Source: Colletotrichum lupini
Lineage: Eukaryota > Ascomycota > Sordariomycetes > Glomerellales > Glomerellaceae
Direction of reading: 5' to 3'
DNA length: 64,000 bases
Assembly: GCF_023278565.1 (NCBI RefSeq)
Contig: NC_064676.1
Coordinates: 5,270,001 to 5,334,000 of the forward strand
A model generated the notes under the pieces. That model was given only the letters and a program-made list of their open reading frames with translations, was not told the DNA's origin and searched no databases. A program made the translations under genes and the position numbers. Positions within the stretch are counted from its first letter, which is position 1; the number at the start of each line of letters is the position of its first letter. Below, piece by piece: positions 1-11,255 of this stretch.

Positions 1-2850
1 CATAGCTTAAATAGGAGCTCTAGGTTCTTATTATAAGTCTCGAAACGGCTTTAAATTATATTAATTATACTAAAAAAGTCGTTTCGATCGAGATTACGTA
101 CCGCTTCGTAATAATTATTAAAGGCTTTACTTATAAGTACGATATTAATTACTAAATAATATTAATATTCCCTAATTCCGACTTTTTTATAATAATCGTA
201 AAATATCGTTAGGGTTTTTTATAAGACCTTATACTTACCCCTAGAGTATAATTTCTCTTTTAAAAAGATCTTTTTAAAGTTTATAAATTACTTTATATTT
301 ACCGCTAGATTTTTAGTATTTATATATAATCCTTACGTCGCTACGTATTATTAATAACTTTAAGTCGTTTACTTCTTTTTTTATTAGCTAATTAGTACCG
401 AATTTCGCGTTAGTAATAATAATAAGTTATAAATCGAAATAAGTAAAATTATTAATTATCGTACTTTTAGTACTATATTTTACCCCGGTATATCCTTTTA
501 TAATAATAGATTTTTATTAATAATTATAAAAAGGAAATCTAAGTCGTTTATCTTTTTTTTAAATTTATTAAAGTAATTATACGCTCTATCGACCTATATT
601 TTATTTTATAATACGAATTCCTTTTTTATAATTATTATTATTAATATTTTACATAACTCTCGTAATTATAATTACGTTAGTAATACCCCTCGCTTATAAA
701 GGAATTTATTAACTATTTTTATAATTCCTAAGCTTATATTTATAAACTATTTATTTAGCTAGTAGCTAAGGTTATTTACGATCTTATAAAATAGGGGTTA
801 CCCCTATAACCCCTTTTTTTTATAAACTTTAGTTAAATAGATTAATACTACGTTAATTTACTCGCCGTTAAGCTAATCCGCAATTTTATATATTTATATC
901 CCTTAATAATCTAAGTTAATATTTACTTATTTATAAGGGATTAGGATTCTATTTAGGATCGGGTTTTATCCTCTTTTTTTTTATTTTAACTCGCTAAGGG
1001 TCGTGCTCTAACTTATACTTATATTAATAATTACTAGCGTATTTAATTTTAATAAAAATATATCTAATTTGCGCACTAGTTATAATAAATCCGTACTTTT
1101 ATTACTTAATAAATTTATTAAAGTTTAAGAAATTCCCGCTTCTTCTTACTATCTCGCTACTACTCTTATTTTTATTATTTTTAGTAATTATTATTACCTT
1201 TTTAAATCGCTAGTTATTATACTTATTAAGATCCTCTTTTTTATTTAATATAAAAAAGTAGGTTTTAGTAGTTCCTTTTTATAATAGTAATAATAAACGT
1301 TTATATTATTATAAAAAGATATAATAACTAGTCTTAGGATCTTTACTAATTACTAATTTCCACTATTTTATATACTTTTAGCTTCCTAAGCCTCGTACTT
1401 TTTATAATTTCTAAATAGCTTCCTTCTTTAACCTACTTTTTTTAAAATAGTATTTTATAAAAATAGTTAAAAATAAACGCTAAATAGCTCGTAAAGGAGC
1501 TATATATGTTATTAAAAATTATATAAGCCGTTAAGTATAATTAACGAAGTTAAGCCCTCTTTTTAATAAAATCGTAAATTTTAAAAACTTATTAAAAATA
1601 CTTACTTATTACTTATACGTAATAAGGTTAAATACCTTAAGGATCTTATTTTTTATAGCCTCTTAATACCCTATTTTATATTTTTTAAATAGTCTTTTTT
1701 ATAACTTAATTATAATTAAGTAATTATTACTTATTAATAATCTCTTTTATTATTTAGTTAATTTCTTAAAATTAGTAATTGCGTACCGGGAGCTAGTATA
1801 AAAAAAAGCCCTTTAACGGCCCTCTAGAGGATTCTTTTCTTTTCTTTTTAAATCCTCGTTTTTTTAGCCTTTTTTTAAGCTAATAATAACTTTAGTAGGA
1901 AGTTATAAAACTATTTTAGGGTAGCCGCCTTTTTTTTAAGTTAATTTCCGAAATCCGTAATACTTTTAACTCGATATTATTAAGATTTTTTAATCCCCTT
2001 CTCTCTTATTGAACTATCCTTTATATTATATTTTTAAGTAATACTTAGGGGGTAGTTAAAGGAGTTATAAAGAGGTTATTTAGATCGTAAGCTTAAAGTT
2101 GTATTTATAAAATCCTTATAATAATAAACTTTTTTATATACCGTAAATCTCTTAGCTTAATAACTCTTATAGGGTTACTTTCGTTACTAAATAAGAATAT
2201 TTACGTTTAGAGATCTCCTTTTTTAATTATATAATACTTTTTTATATTATATTATTAAGCTCGTTTATTATATTAATTAATTAGGTAGGTAGTCGTTATA
2301 TAAGTTTTTTTTATTATTAATTTAATTAGTTAATTTTTAATTATAGGCCGGCTATAAAAAAGTCGTTTAGTAAAAAAGCTACTCGGAGCAATAATAAAAA
2401 GCTAGTTATTTAAGCGGTTTTATTAATTAACGTATTTTAACGTAATAAATATCGATCTCTCGTAAGTAGTAAAGGGCTATAATTATTTAATTCCGTATAA
2501 TATTCAAGAATCGCCCCCTTTTTTATCTACTTTTATAAAGTTAATTAATATAAATCTCTTATCCTATATAGTATTAAGAAGTCGTTTTTTTTACGTAGCG
2601 AGATACCTTATTAATTTATAATAGTAGAATTTAATTACTAATTAGTATTAGTATCCTTATTATAAAGTAGTTAGTTCGAACTATAGTTAACGAAGAGATT
2701 AATTAAATTATATAAATATTTACGTAGTAAGTATAAAAAAGAGGTTCTAACCGTAGGTTAGGCTAGCTACGATAATTATAAATAGGGCCCTTAATTAGCC
2801 CCTGCGCAGTCGGCTATATGCCGCGGTCGAATTAGACTTCTAATCCGATA
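1..2850 (-). mobile_element. RIP-degraded Ty1/copia retrotransposon, long-LTR family, copy 1 (truncated by window)
   Basis: This block is the reverse complement of the left part of the element at 17,889-25,246 and runs parallel to the element at 26,927-34,340. For example, the opening bases of the window match the sequence near 31,495. It therefore holds the 5' LTR, the leader and part of gag, and the rest lies left of the window. The block is extremely AT-rich, full of stops in every frame and dominated by TA dinucleotides, as expected after RIP. No coding capacity remains. The outer end is at 2,850, where the LTR terminus (TGTCGG in the other copies, here read as TATCGG) meets normal-GC sequence. 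The expected duplication would be AGATA, but its partner is outside the window. Orientation is inferred from the two complete copies. Confidence 0.9.
2646..2850 (-). repeat. 5' LTR of copia copy 1
   Basis: It aligns along its length with the 202-bp LTRs of copies 2 and 3. It is 205 bp because three extra bases lie in the ACGTAGTAAG stretch near 2,723-2,732. The terminal TG and CA have been changed to TA by RIP-type transitions. Confidence 0.88.
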
Positions 2851-4232
2851 AGATAGCTTTCAGATATTGATTTAAGAGATGGCTTGAGCCTTGAGATTGT
2901 AGAAGACAGGAAGAGCCTGGTAGAGTAGCAAGCAAACAAGACAAAGATAGGAGAATAAGAGAGCCTTTAAATCTAGAAGTCTTGACTCGCGAGAATGAAT
3001 GAGCAGCCAGAGTACGGTGGAAACTTACATTTCGAGGAAGCCTAATTACCGTGCCCTCCCTCTCGGTCCGCCTTGCGCCAGTTGAACAGTTCGAGGTGAC
3101 ATGTCGCAGGGGTAGGGGGGTCACAGGCCGATCTCAGCAACTCCGGGTTCTTGTTACGAACGCACCTGTAGTGTTTCCGCAGCGGCGTCCGGGGGAGACG
3201 GAATCATCATGTCGTGCCTACATGAGCATATGTATGCAGGTCAACGGCGGTAAGGTTCAGATGTGTGGCGTGGGTAAACAAGACTGCATCCAAGCGAGAA
3301 GAAAACGGCCTGTGAGGATTCGACTTTCAGACGTCGCCTGCTTTGGATCGCGTCGGATGAACCTTCCGCGCTCCAAAGGGTGGTGACACAAGGCTCTCTC
3401 ATGTAAGTGAGAAGAAGGCGAAATATGCGGAAAACGCCGTATGCTGGTTTGTGGATGGCTCAGATTCAAGATGGGGTGGATCTCGCGAATGCGTTGGTCT
3501 TTGGGGGCTAAATCATAAGTGATAGGGTTTTCGATTCGTTGATTTTGGCAGCTTTGGCAAGACTTTGGCCACCGGCGTATGCACCACCAGGGCCATTTCG
3601 CCGGCCGGCCCACACTTCCTGTTGCCTTGGCACAATCTTGAACGCCTGCTCGGAAGTTATACATCTTGGCTTTAAAGAAGCAAGCGTTGGGTTTTGTAAG
3701 AAACGATTGATAAGTGTATACCAATTTGAAGGTTAACTATTTCCACAACGCGTATCGATAACATGCTCTCCAAGAGTTTTGAGAAATACTCACAATTGCG
3801 CGGCTAAACTACAATTTTTCGGGTTGATCATGTCGGTTGTAACTTTGAAAACCTCATTCCAGCCAAGTCTCTAAACGCCGACTGCGATAACATCATAGCA
3901 GTAGGAACCAGATGTCTCGCAGAAGGTGGGTAATGTCAGTGGTATGAAACGTGAGCATATGCCGCCATCCTCATACTGCCCATGAACATGCCCTATGAGG
4001 AATAGAAAGTAACCCTGTTGTAAGCCACAGTAATTGGTAAAGAAAACGGCCGGGCGAAGGCCCTCCTACGTGCTGTGCCGCACGCGACAAGTTGTGGGCC
4101 CACCCCTATTGCTACACAGTGGGCTGCACAGCCAGCTATAGAAGCATGAGAACAAAGAAACTGAACAAAGGGTGCATGCAGCCGGGGCATTTTAATGTCG
4201 CGAACTGGCGATTCTACCAGCAGAAGGGGTCA
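2851..4232. other. Normal-GC island between two retrotransposons, no recognised gene
   Basis: About 1.4 kb of moderate-GC sequence without RIP. Open stretches exist, the longest on the minus strand at 3,257-3,724 (155 codons), but I see no domain, no coding-strand consistency and no convincing intron structure. The right edge (TAAGA at 4,233-4,237) is the target site of the next element, so this island was originally continuous with 11,256 onward. Possible decayed gene fragments cannot be excluded. Confidence 0.5.
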
Positions 4233-4237
4233 TAAGA

Positions 4238-4298
4238 TGTCACGAGATATGGATGTGGTTAATGCTGCCCACATTGAGTGGGCCCGCTTTTTATAATA
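4238..4298 (+). repeat. 5' LTR (61 bp) of the short-LTR copia
   Basis: The first 55 bp match the 3' LTR exactly. The last six bases read ATAATA instead of GTGACA, three transitions of RIP type at the border with the mutated interior. TGTCAC/GTGACA form the inverted LTR termini. Confidence 0.88.
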
Positions 4299-4312
4299 GT
4301 TATGAGCCCAGC
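4299..4312 (+). other. Primer-binding site, half-tRNA-iMet type
   Basis: GTTATGAGCCCAGC lies immediately after the 5' LTR. It is complementary to the anticodon-stem region of eukaryotic initiator tRNA-Met as I recall that sequence, not to its 3' end. Drosophila copia and yeast Ty5 use a cleaved half-tRNA-iMet as primer in this way. The match supports the LTR border. Confidence 0.75.
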
Positions 4313-7300
4313 TCTTAGTTAAGACCCTATACCACGATAACGCACTTATTAACACGATTCTTACGATCTCTTTAAAATAACTAACTTACTCACACCTACT
4401 TTAGCCTAAGCTAAACTAACTAGCCGCAATAATTAAATTAAATAGTTTAACGTACTTTGTATTATAAGTAAGGGCGTTAGGGTCTAAAAGTACGTTAACC
4501 TAAACGCTCTAAATTTTAACGCATTCTTCGACCCCTCTATAGCGCTTATTTTACCCTTAAAATTCGGACGATTAATTATAACCCGTAATAAAAAAGAACT
4601 ACGAGCTTACTAAGCCCGTTATAAAGTGTTTAAGAATAACTAAAAAAACTAAAAAATCCTCTACTAGTAGTTTTTAAATATAACTCTTAATATAAACCTT
4701 TTAACTTCCTTAAGTATAAGTAACTTATAGAACTAAGCTAGGTTTCCTTTTATAAAGCTAGCTATACTACCTACTTTACGTAAATAAATCTATCCCTATA
4801 CTATACTTATAAAAAGGATCTATATACTTAAGAGTATTTAGAAATAATAAGAGCTTAATACTAAATATAAGTAACTTATAGCTTACGAACGTAACACTAT
4901 TAATACGTATATTAAAGTCCTCGCTTAGTAATTAATAAAATTAGTTAACGCTATATTATATTAATACGTATTCTAAAAAGCTACTAAGAACGGCGCTAAG
5001 TTTAATATATAATAAATCGTTAAATATTTAAAATAGGAATTTACGCCCCCCGAACTAATAATAAGGAATACGGTTCGAAAGGAATATTAATAAGCCCTTA
5101 ATAAAGCGAGGACCGGAATTAACCCCTAACGTTAATATAAAGAGTAATAGTTTACTTACTTCTAAGCTAAAACGTATAATATTTTAGAAATTAATAAAGA
5201 GATTATTATACTTAACTTCTTAATTATAGTTAAGTCTAGACTTAACCCTATATAGGGCTAACGTATATATAAGACCTTTAATAAATTAATAGCCTTTAGA
5301 ACGTATACGAGGACCTTTAAAAAGATTACGTATATATTTAGCTTAGTAACTTAGGACGTATATACTAAATAACTTTTAAATTAAAAAGGGGCTTACTCTA
5401 CTTTTACTAAACGCTCTAACTTAGTTAATAATATAAATAATAAAAGTAACGTTATATACCCTTATAATTATATATACTTATAGCGCCCTACGGCATACCG
5501 AAAATTAAAATAAATACTTATAAACCGAAACGCTAATAAGTTACTAATATAAATACTAAGGAGCTATATAAAGAAAGTCCTCGCTGCTATTAAATTAAGT
5601 AAATAAAAATCACTTTATAATAAGCTTAAAAAAGCTAGTTAGCTAAAGAATAATAGAACCTCTAAAAAACCTAGGTTTTTAAAAGGATCCTCTAACTAAC
5701 CTATAGCGAGCTTATTAATAAACTAGGACGAGGGCTACGTAGTTATTATATTTATAAAGAGTTAGGACTTAGAAATAAACGTAATTTTTAGTACCCCTAT
5801 AAGTAGCGCTTACCCCCTTTTTTAAAGTATAATAATAAATAGTTATAAAGTAATATATCTAATTAATAATAAGAGCCTACTTAAACCCGAGAGTTATGTA
5901 TTATTTAGTAATAAAGACTATATTAAATTAAGAACTATTATATTACTTATTACTACACGCGGCACTCGTATTATAAAGGGCGTCCTAAACGGACCTAAGG
6001 GAAAAGGAACTTATAATCTAAAGCTTTAGAACGTTACTTATATTAAGGGATTCTATATTAATATAGTCTTAGAGACTTTACTAAATAAAAGCGCACTCTA
6101 ATACTACGGTCTAAATTATATTTTATAATAAAGAACGCTTTATAAAAGTATTATTAAAAAGTAGCTTATTTAAAAAAATAATTTAGTCTTTTTTAAATAT
6201 AAGCTCCTCTAATCCTATCCTTCTTTTATAAACCTTAAGCGTATTTTATAAAGCCTAGTTAGTATTATATTATTAATTAGCTATAGAAAATTCCGTTATT
6301 TATATTAACGTACTTATAAGAGGTTTAATAGCGCGCTCTTTTAGTACCTTAAAATAGGTTATCTTAGACTTAATACTCTTTATTAATTACTATATAAGAC
6401 TCGAGGTATACGTATTAAACCTTTATTATAAGTTAAGTATAAAGTATATATATTATCTAAAGTTAAAATAATAATTTTAAAAAGACTACCCTTAAAAAGA
6501 GCCTTACGGCCATAATACTATATATATTAAAATCTCTTCTACTTCGAACTATTTCTTAATAAACGATAATATATACTTATAGCTTCCGATAAATATAATA
6601 AGTAGCTTAGGGGTTTTTTTTTAAAAATAAAAATAAAAAAAGAAGTGCTTTTCGTACTATAGAGCCTCGAAATAGTAATTCGTTATTAAAAAAAGACTTT
6701 AATTTACTTTTTTAAAAGTAATAATAAGACTACTCTCTTAATTATAAACGTTAAATACGTATATAAAACGTAGTATAGTAAGCTAAGAATCGGAATAGAA
6801 CTTCTACCTTTATATATAAAAGAACCCGTAAGTAATACTAAAAGAGTAAGTTAACTTATAATTACTAAAACTTATAAAATATGCCTTTTTACGAACCTCT
6901 TTACGAATCTATAGGACGAAATAGTATTAATAGTAATCTTTATTTATAATATTACCCTACGGGAGGCTAATAAAAAAAATTCGCTTATTATAATAAAAAT
7001 TAACTAATAAAAGCGGTATTAACGCTAGTAATAAACGGGTTACTAAATACGGGATTCTAAACTAGTTACCCCGTATCTTAGTAGCCTTTATATATATAGC
7101 TATTAAGTATACCCTTTTTATAAAAATCGTAAGAGGGGTATATATTAAAAAGAGTTTAAAGTACTTCTCTATGGGTATATAAAATACTTAGTTAGATATA
7201 TACTAAAAATATATAACTTATATAGGGTCTAAGTACCCGCGCTTGAGCAAGTATTTATTACAAAAAATATTAAGTTTAATAAAAAAGTTTTTTATAATCC

Positions 7301-8491
7301 CGTATATAAAGAATAAGCTATTATAAGCGAGTAAGTAAATTTAGTAATTTAAAAAATATAAGAACTCTTTAATATTAATAATAAGTTAGTTCGAGCACTC
7401 GGGGAAGTAGATCTAGACTTCGGAAATGCTAATACTTAAAATAATTTTATAATTAAAGATAGTATTATTATTAAATTTTTAACTATTTAGGACGCTAAGT
7501 AACTAATAAACGTACTCTAAGGTATAGTAAATAAGGCTAAAGAGGCTAATATAGTTTTATTATTATTACTAACCCCTAAAATAACCCCCTTATATAAGCT
7601 CGGGGGTAGGGGTAAAAAAGGGGATATAATAACTAAGTTATAAATAGCTTTACGTAGTCTATAGTCCTCCTTACGAGCGCTTATATATATTATAAAAGTT
7701 CTTAAGCTTTTAATTCCTAATAGCTCTTAATAAAACGCTAGAGTACGTAATAAACGAGGTACCGATCGTAAAAAAGTAATTCCTAATACTAAAATTAACG
7801 TTAATAAGGAACCCTTATAATAAACCTCTACTATTATATAAGAACAAAGCTTATAAAAAATACCTTATTAAGTACTAAGTAAAGCTCCGTTAGGTCCTAA
7901 ATATTTAAACCGGGCCTATAAACCTCTATAACGCTTCGATAATAATATTTTTATAACGCTCTTATATTTAAATATAAGAAACGGCGATTACTATAACCGT
8001 CTCTAGAACTACTTTTTCTCTACTTTTATACTTAATTAATAAAAAGCTATAAAGGAAAGTAGTATAGGATATATAATACTCTATTAAGTAATAAAAAGAG
8101 TAGTTTATAAAACCTACTTAGAGCGCTCCGGAGGAGTTTAGAAACTATAACTTATTAAAGTTAACTTCTAAAGCTTATTAAAAAAGTTTAGTAATATTAA
8201 ATATCTCTTACCGTAACTATAGAAGTTACTTAGGGATACTATAGATATAAAAATAAAAAAGCTAAGGGATATTAGTATATAAAAAAAGGTTAACTATAAT
8301 TTTAAATAAAGGATCTTACTTTTATTAAAGTAAGTATATACTTATAAGTACGACGTTAATAACGAGGTTAGCAAGGTAAAAGTACGTATATATATAAGGG
8401 GGGATATATAACTACTTAACCCTTTATAAAATACGTACGCTTTAACGCTTACTACAAAGGCCTTTAGGCTTATAATAATAATAACTACCTA

Positions 8492-9440
8492 ATTCGACCT
8501 TAAAATAGACTAATATAATACTATTAACGCATTCCTTAACGCACCTCTTAAAAATAAAAAGCTAGTAATTATTAAACTCTTAGAAGGATATAAAGTTACT
8601 AATAAAATAAGTAAACTTTAATACGCTCTATATAGCCTCTAAAACTTATTAATTCTCTAGTTCTAAACTTTTACCTTTGTACTCCGTAATATAAATATAA
8701 TATATAACTACGAGGAGATCTATATTTACTAAACTATAAATAAGAAAGTAATATTAATATTTTACGTCGATAACTTTATTATTTTATATTATTAAAACGA
8801 CTAAAAGGCGGCTTAGGGGATCGTTAATAATATAAAAAAATATATTAACTTTAAAGAGAATAGACTAATTAATTACTTCCTTAGAGTATAGATTTTACGA
8901 GACCGTATTACTTATAAAGTTTATTTTATTTATAATATATATATTAAGCGAGTTACTAAGCGCTTCGACCTTATAGATTTATTATATCTAGCTACTCCTC
9001 TTCTTTAAAAAGAGTTTAAACTAAACGAGGGATAAGTAATAAAGGAGGAAATAAAAAGCTATTAAAAAAAGGTTAGGAGTATGCTTTATATAGTTATTAT
9101 AATTAGACTAAACGTCGCTTTTACTTACTTATAACTATTACGGTTCTTAACTAGCTTAAGCATAACCTATATTAAAGTAATTAACTACTATATCTAATAT
9201 TTTTATATAACGAGATATCTTACGCTCTATTACGGTAATATACTAAGTACGTAATTATTATTTCTAACTAGAGATACTAGCTTCGTAAATAACGAGGTAA
9301 TACGACGATTATTTTAAGGATATATAATATTCCTTTTTAGCGGCCTAATTTAATAAAAATTAATATACTAAGTAATAGTTACGACGTTAACTACCGAAGC
9401 TAAGCTTCTTTACCTTAAGGAAACTATAAAAGAGACCATA
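8492..9440 (+). pseudogene. Relic of reverse transcriptase and RNase H, short-LTR copia
   Basis: Conceptual reading of the plus strand, ignoring stops, shows the copia reverse-transcriptase signature NAFLNAPL near 8,520-8,550, a degraded ALYGL-type block near 8,620-8,640, and IFYVDNFIIL at about 8,757-8,789. In the last, the catalytic YVDD has become YVDN. An RNase H region at 9,283-9,345 and TTEAKLLYL just beyond resemble the copia RNase H pattern ending STTEAELLAL. In-frame stops appear every few codons and no function is possible. Confidence 0.75.
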
Positions 9441-10936
9441 GCTCTAAAGCGCCTTTTTAAAAATATTACCCTTAACTTAAGAGAAGTATAGTTAGTTAAC
9501 TATAATAATTAATAAACGATTTAACTTATCGTAGGGGAAAGAAAAAGAATAGCTATTTAACTTCGCTATATTAATATATAGAACATATAGCTAAAATAAG
9601 AGCACGCTAAAAGTAGCTTCGAGGTTATTTATATATTAATAAAAAATATATTAATAAATAGACTTATTAAAAACCTTTTACGAGCTAAGTTCGAATATTT
9701 CTATATACTTTTTAACTTTTACGATGCGCAAGAAGTTATTATAAATAGCTAAAATAGTTAAAAATAATTAATTTAGGCTATATTTAGAAAAACTTAATAC
9801 TTAAAAGTATATATTAAATAGGCCTAAAATAGTAAAAAGAACTATACTTATTATGGGGGGTGCCTTAGCCTCTTAATATTCTCTTTTACTTCTTATTACT
9901 TTTTTAAAAAGAGCTAGCCTTGCGTTTTTTAAACTTTAAAATAATATTAAATATAAACTCCTAAGATAATAAGTATATAATATACCATTTTTAAAGGGCT
10001 TATTATTTAAACTAGTCTTATTCTTATTTTTAAACTCTAAGGGGGGGATAAGTAAAAGCCCGTTAGAGCTTTTATTATTACTATTTACCTTATTATTACC
10101 CTTATTATAGCTACTAAAAAGAGCCTCGAACTTAATAAAGTCCTCGGTATTTTAATTAATAATTTTAATATCCTCCTAGCTAAGGAGGGAGAGCTTAGTA
10201 ACCGGGCTTTAATAAGTAAATAGGAGGTCGTAGGGGGGGGTAACGACTTAAAAAGGCTCATTAGTATTATTACTTATCTAAACTCTTAATAAACTATATA
10301 ATACGTATATAAGAAGTATTATAAAAATTGCGCAAAACTTATTATTATTTCCGGATATATTAAATATTTATATTTAGAATAAAATTAATAAACGATTTAA
10401 CGGTATAGGCGCGCGCATATAATAAATAGGGGTACTTATAATAATTATAAGAGGTTAAAAAGAAAAAGAAAAATAATAACTAAGTAATACCGCGAGAATT
10501 TAAATATACGTAAGGCGGCTAAGTAGCCTTACCCTTAGTAATTTATATATTAAAAGTAATAAAATACGCGCTATTCCGGGTTAGGATTCTATTTATTTTA
10601 AATAAAGGGATATATTTATAATAAACGCGGTTTAAAAAACGCGTATCCCTTGCGCTTAATTTTCCTTTATTTATATTTAACTAAATTAGGCTTTTATAAG
10701 GGTATTTAGAGATTTTATCTTAGGCATAATAGCTCCCTAGCGGTAGTAATTAGGGGGTATATTACGTAATAGGGATAGTAATCGTACCTTATAAAGTGCC
10801 CGTTACGTACTAAATTACGTATTTATTTTAAATATTATATATATAGACCTTTTCCTTTTATCTATTTCTATTTTAATAGTTAAGCTACTTTTACTATACT
10901 CCGTATGCCTATTACTACGTACTATAACTCGTAATA

Positions 10937-10950
10937 GTTATGAGCCTAGC
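10937..10950 (+). other. Second primer-binding-site-like sequence near the 3' end
   Basis: GTTATGAGCCTAGC repeats the primer-binding site at 4,299 with one C-to-T change, and the preceding AATA is shared too. It lies 240 bp before the 3' LTR, where a copia element normally has no such site. Confidence 0.6.
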
Positions 10951-11047
10951 TCCTATCCGCTATTACTATAATAGTTAAAGTACCGCATTATCTATAAGTC
11001 GTGTATCTAAAAAGCAAAAGACGGCCGTTTGAGTCTCCGTATAGGTA

Positions 11048-11153
11048 GGTTTTTTTAGTTAGTCTACTACCTGCGGGGCTAAGGCGTAGCATAGATACTA
11101 GGTTTTTCTAACTGGTCTACCACCTGCGGGGTTAAGGCGTAGTATAGACGCCC
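11048..11153 (+). repeat. Two-unit 53-bp tandem duplication in the 3' untranslated part of the short-LTR copia
   Basis: Unit 1 (11,048-11,100) and unit 2 (11,101-11,153) share the core ACCTGCGGGG followed by an AAGGCGTAG block. Most differences are C/T or G/A transitions. This stretch is close to normal GC, unlike the rest of the interior. Confidence 0.75.
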
Positions 11154-11189
11154 ATTGTATAGATGATGGCTCTAGGCGTCTGGGGGGTA

Positions 11190-11250
11190 TGTCACGAGAT
11201 ATGGATGTGGTTAATGCTGCCCACATTGAGTGGGCCCGCTTTTTGTGACA
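11190..11250 (+). repeat. 3' LTR (61 bp) with upstream polypurine tract
   Basis: Starts TGTCAC and ends GTGACA, without RIP mutations. Six G bases at 11,182-11,187, two bases before the LTR, form the likely polypurine tract. The TAAGA duplication follows at 11,251-11,255. Confidence 0.9.
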
Positions 11251-11255
11251 TAAGA

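Larger units (their letters stand above)
4238..11250 (+). mobile_element. Ty1/copia retrotransposon with 61-bp LTRs (RIP-degraded interior)
   Basis: A complete element of 7,013 bp. It begins TGTCAC and ends GTGACA, has identical-length 61-bp LTRs, and is flanked by the 5-bp duplication TAAGA (4,233-4,237 and 11,251-11,255). A primer-binding site follows the left LTR directly, and a G-run typical of a polypurine tract precedes the right one. The interior is heavily mutated with stops in all frames, but relics in copia order are readable on the plus strand: reverse transcriptase near 8,492-8,790, with a relic of the YVDD box, then RNase H near 9,280-9,440. Reverse transcriptase preceding RNase H with nothing gypsy-like after it fits Pseudoviridae (Ty1/copia). 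About 1.4 kb of apparently non-coding sequence lies between RNase H and the 3' LTR. The element is not autonomous. Confidence 0.9.

Noticed and set aside
4237..11244. A 56-bp exact direct repeat flanking the AT-rich block looked at first like an unusually long target duplication or a recombination scar.
   Set aside because: Extending it by six bases gives TGTCAC...GTGACA ends with a TAAGA duplication outside, so the repeats are the LTRs of a copia element.
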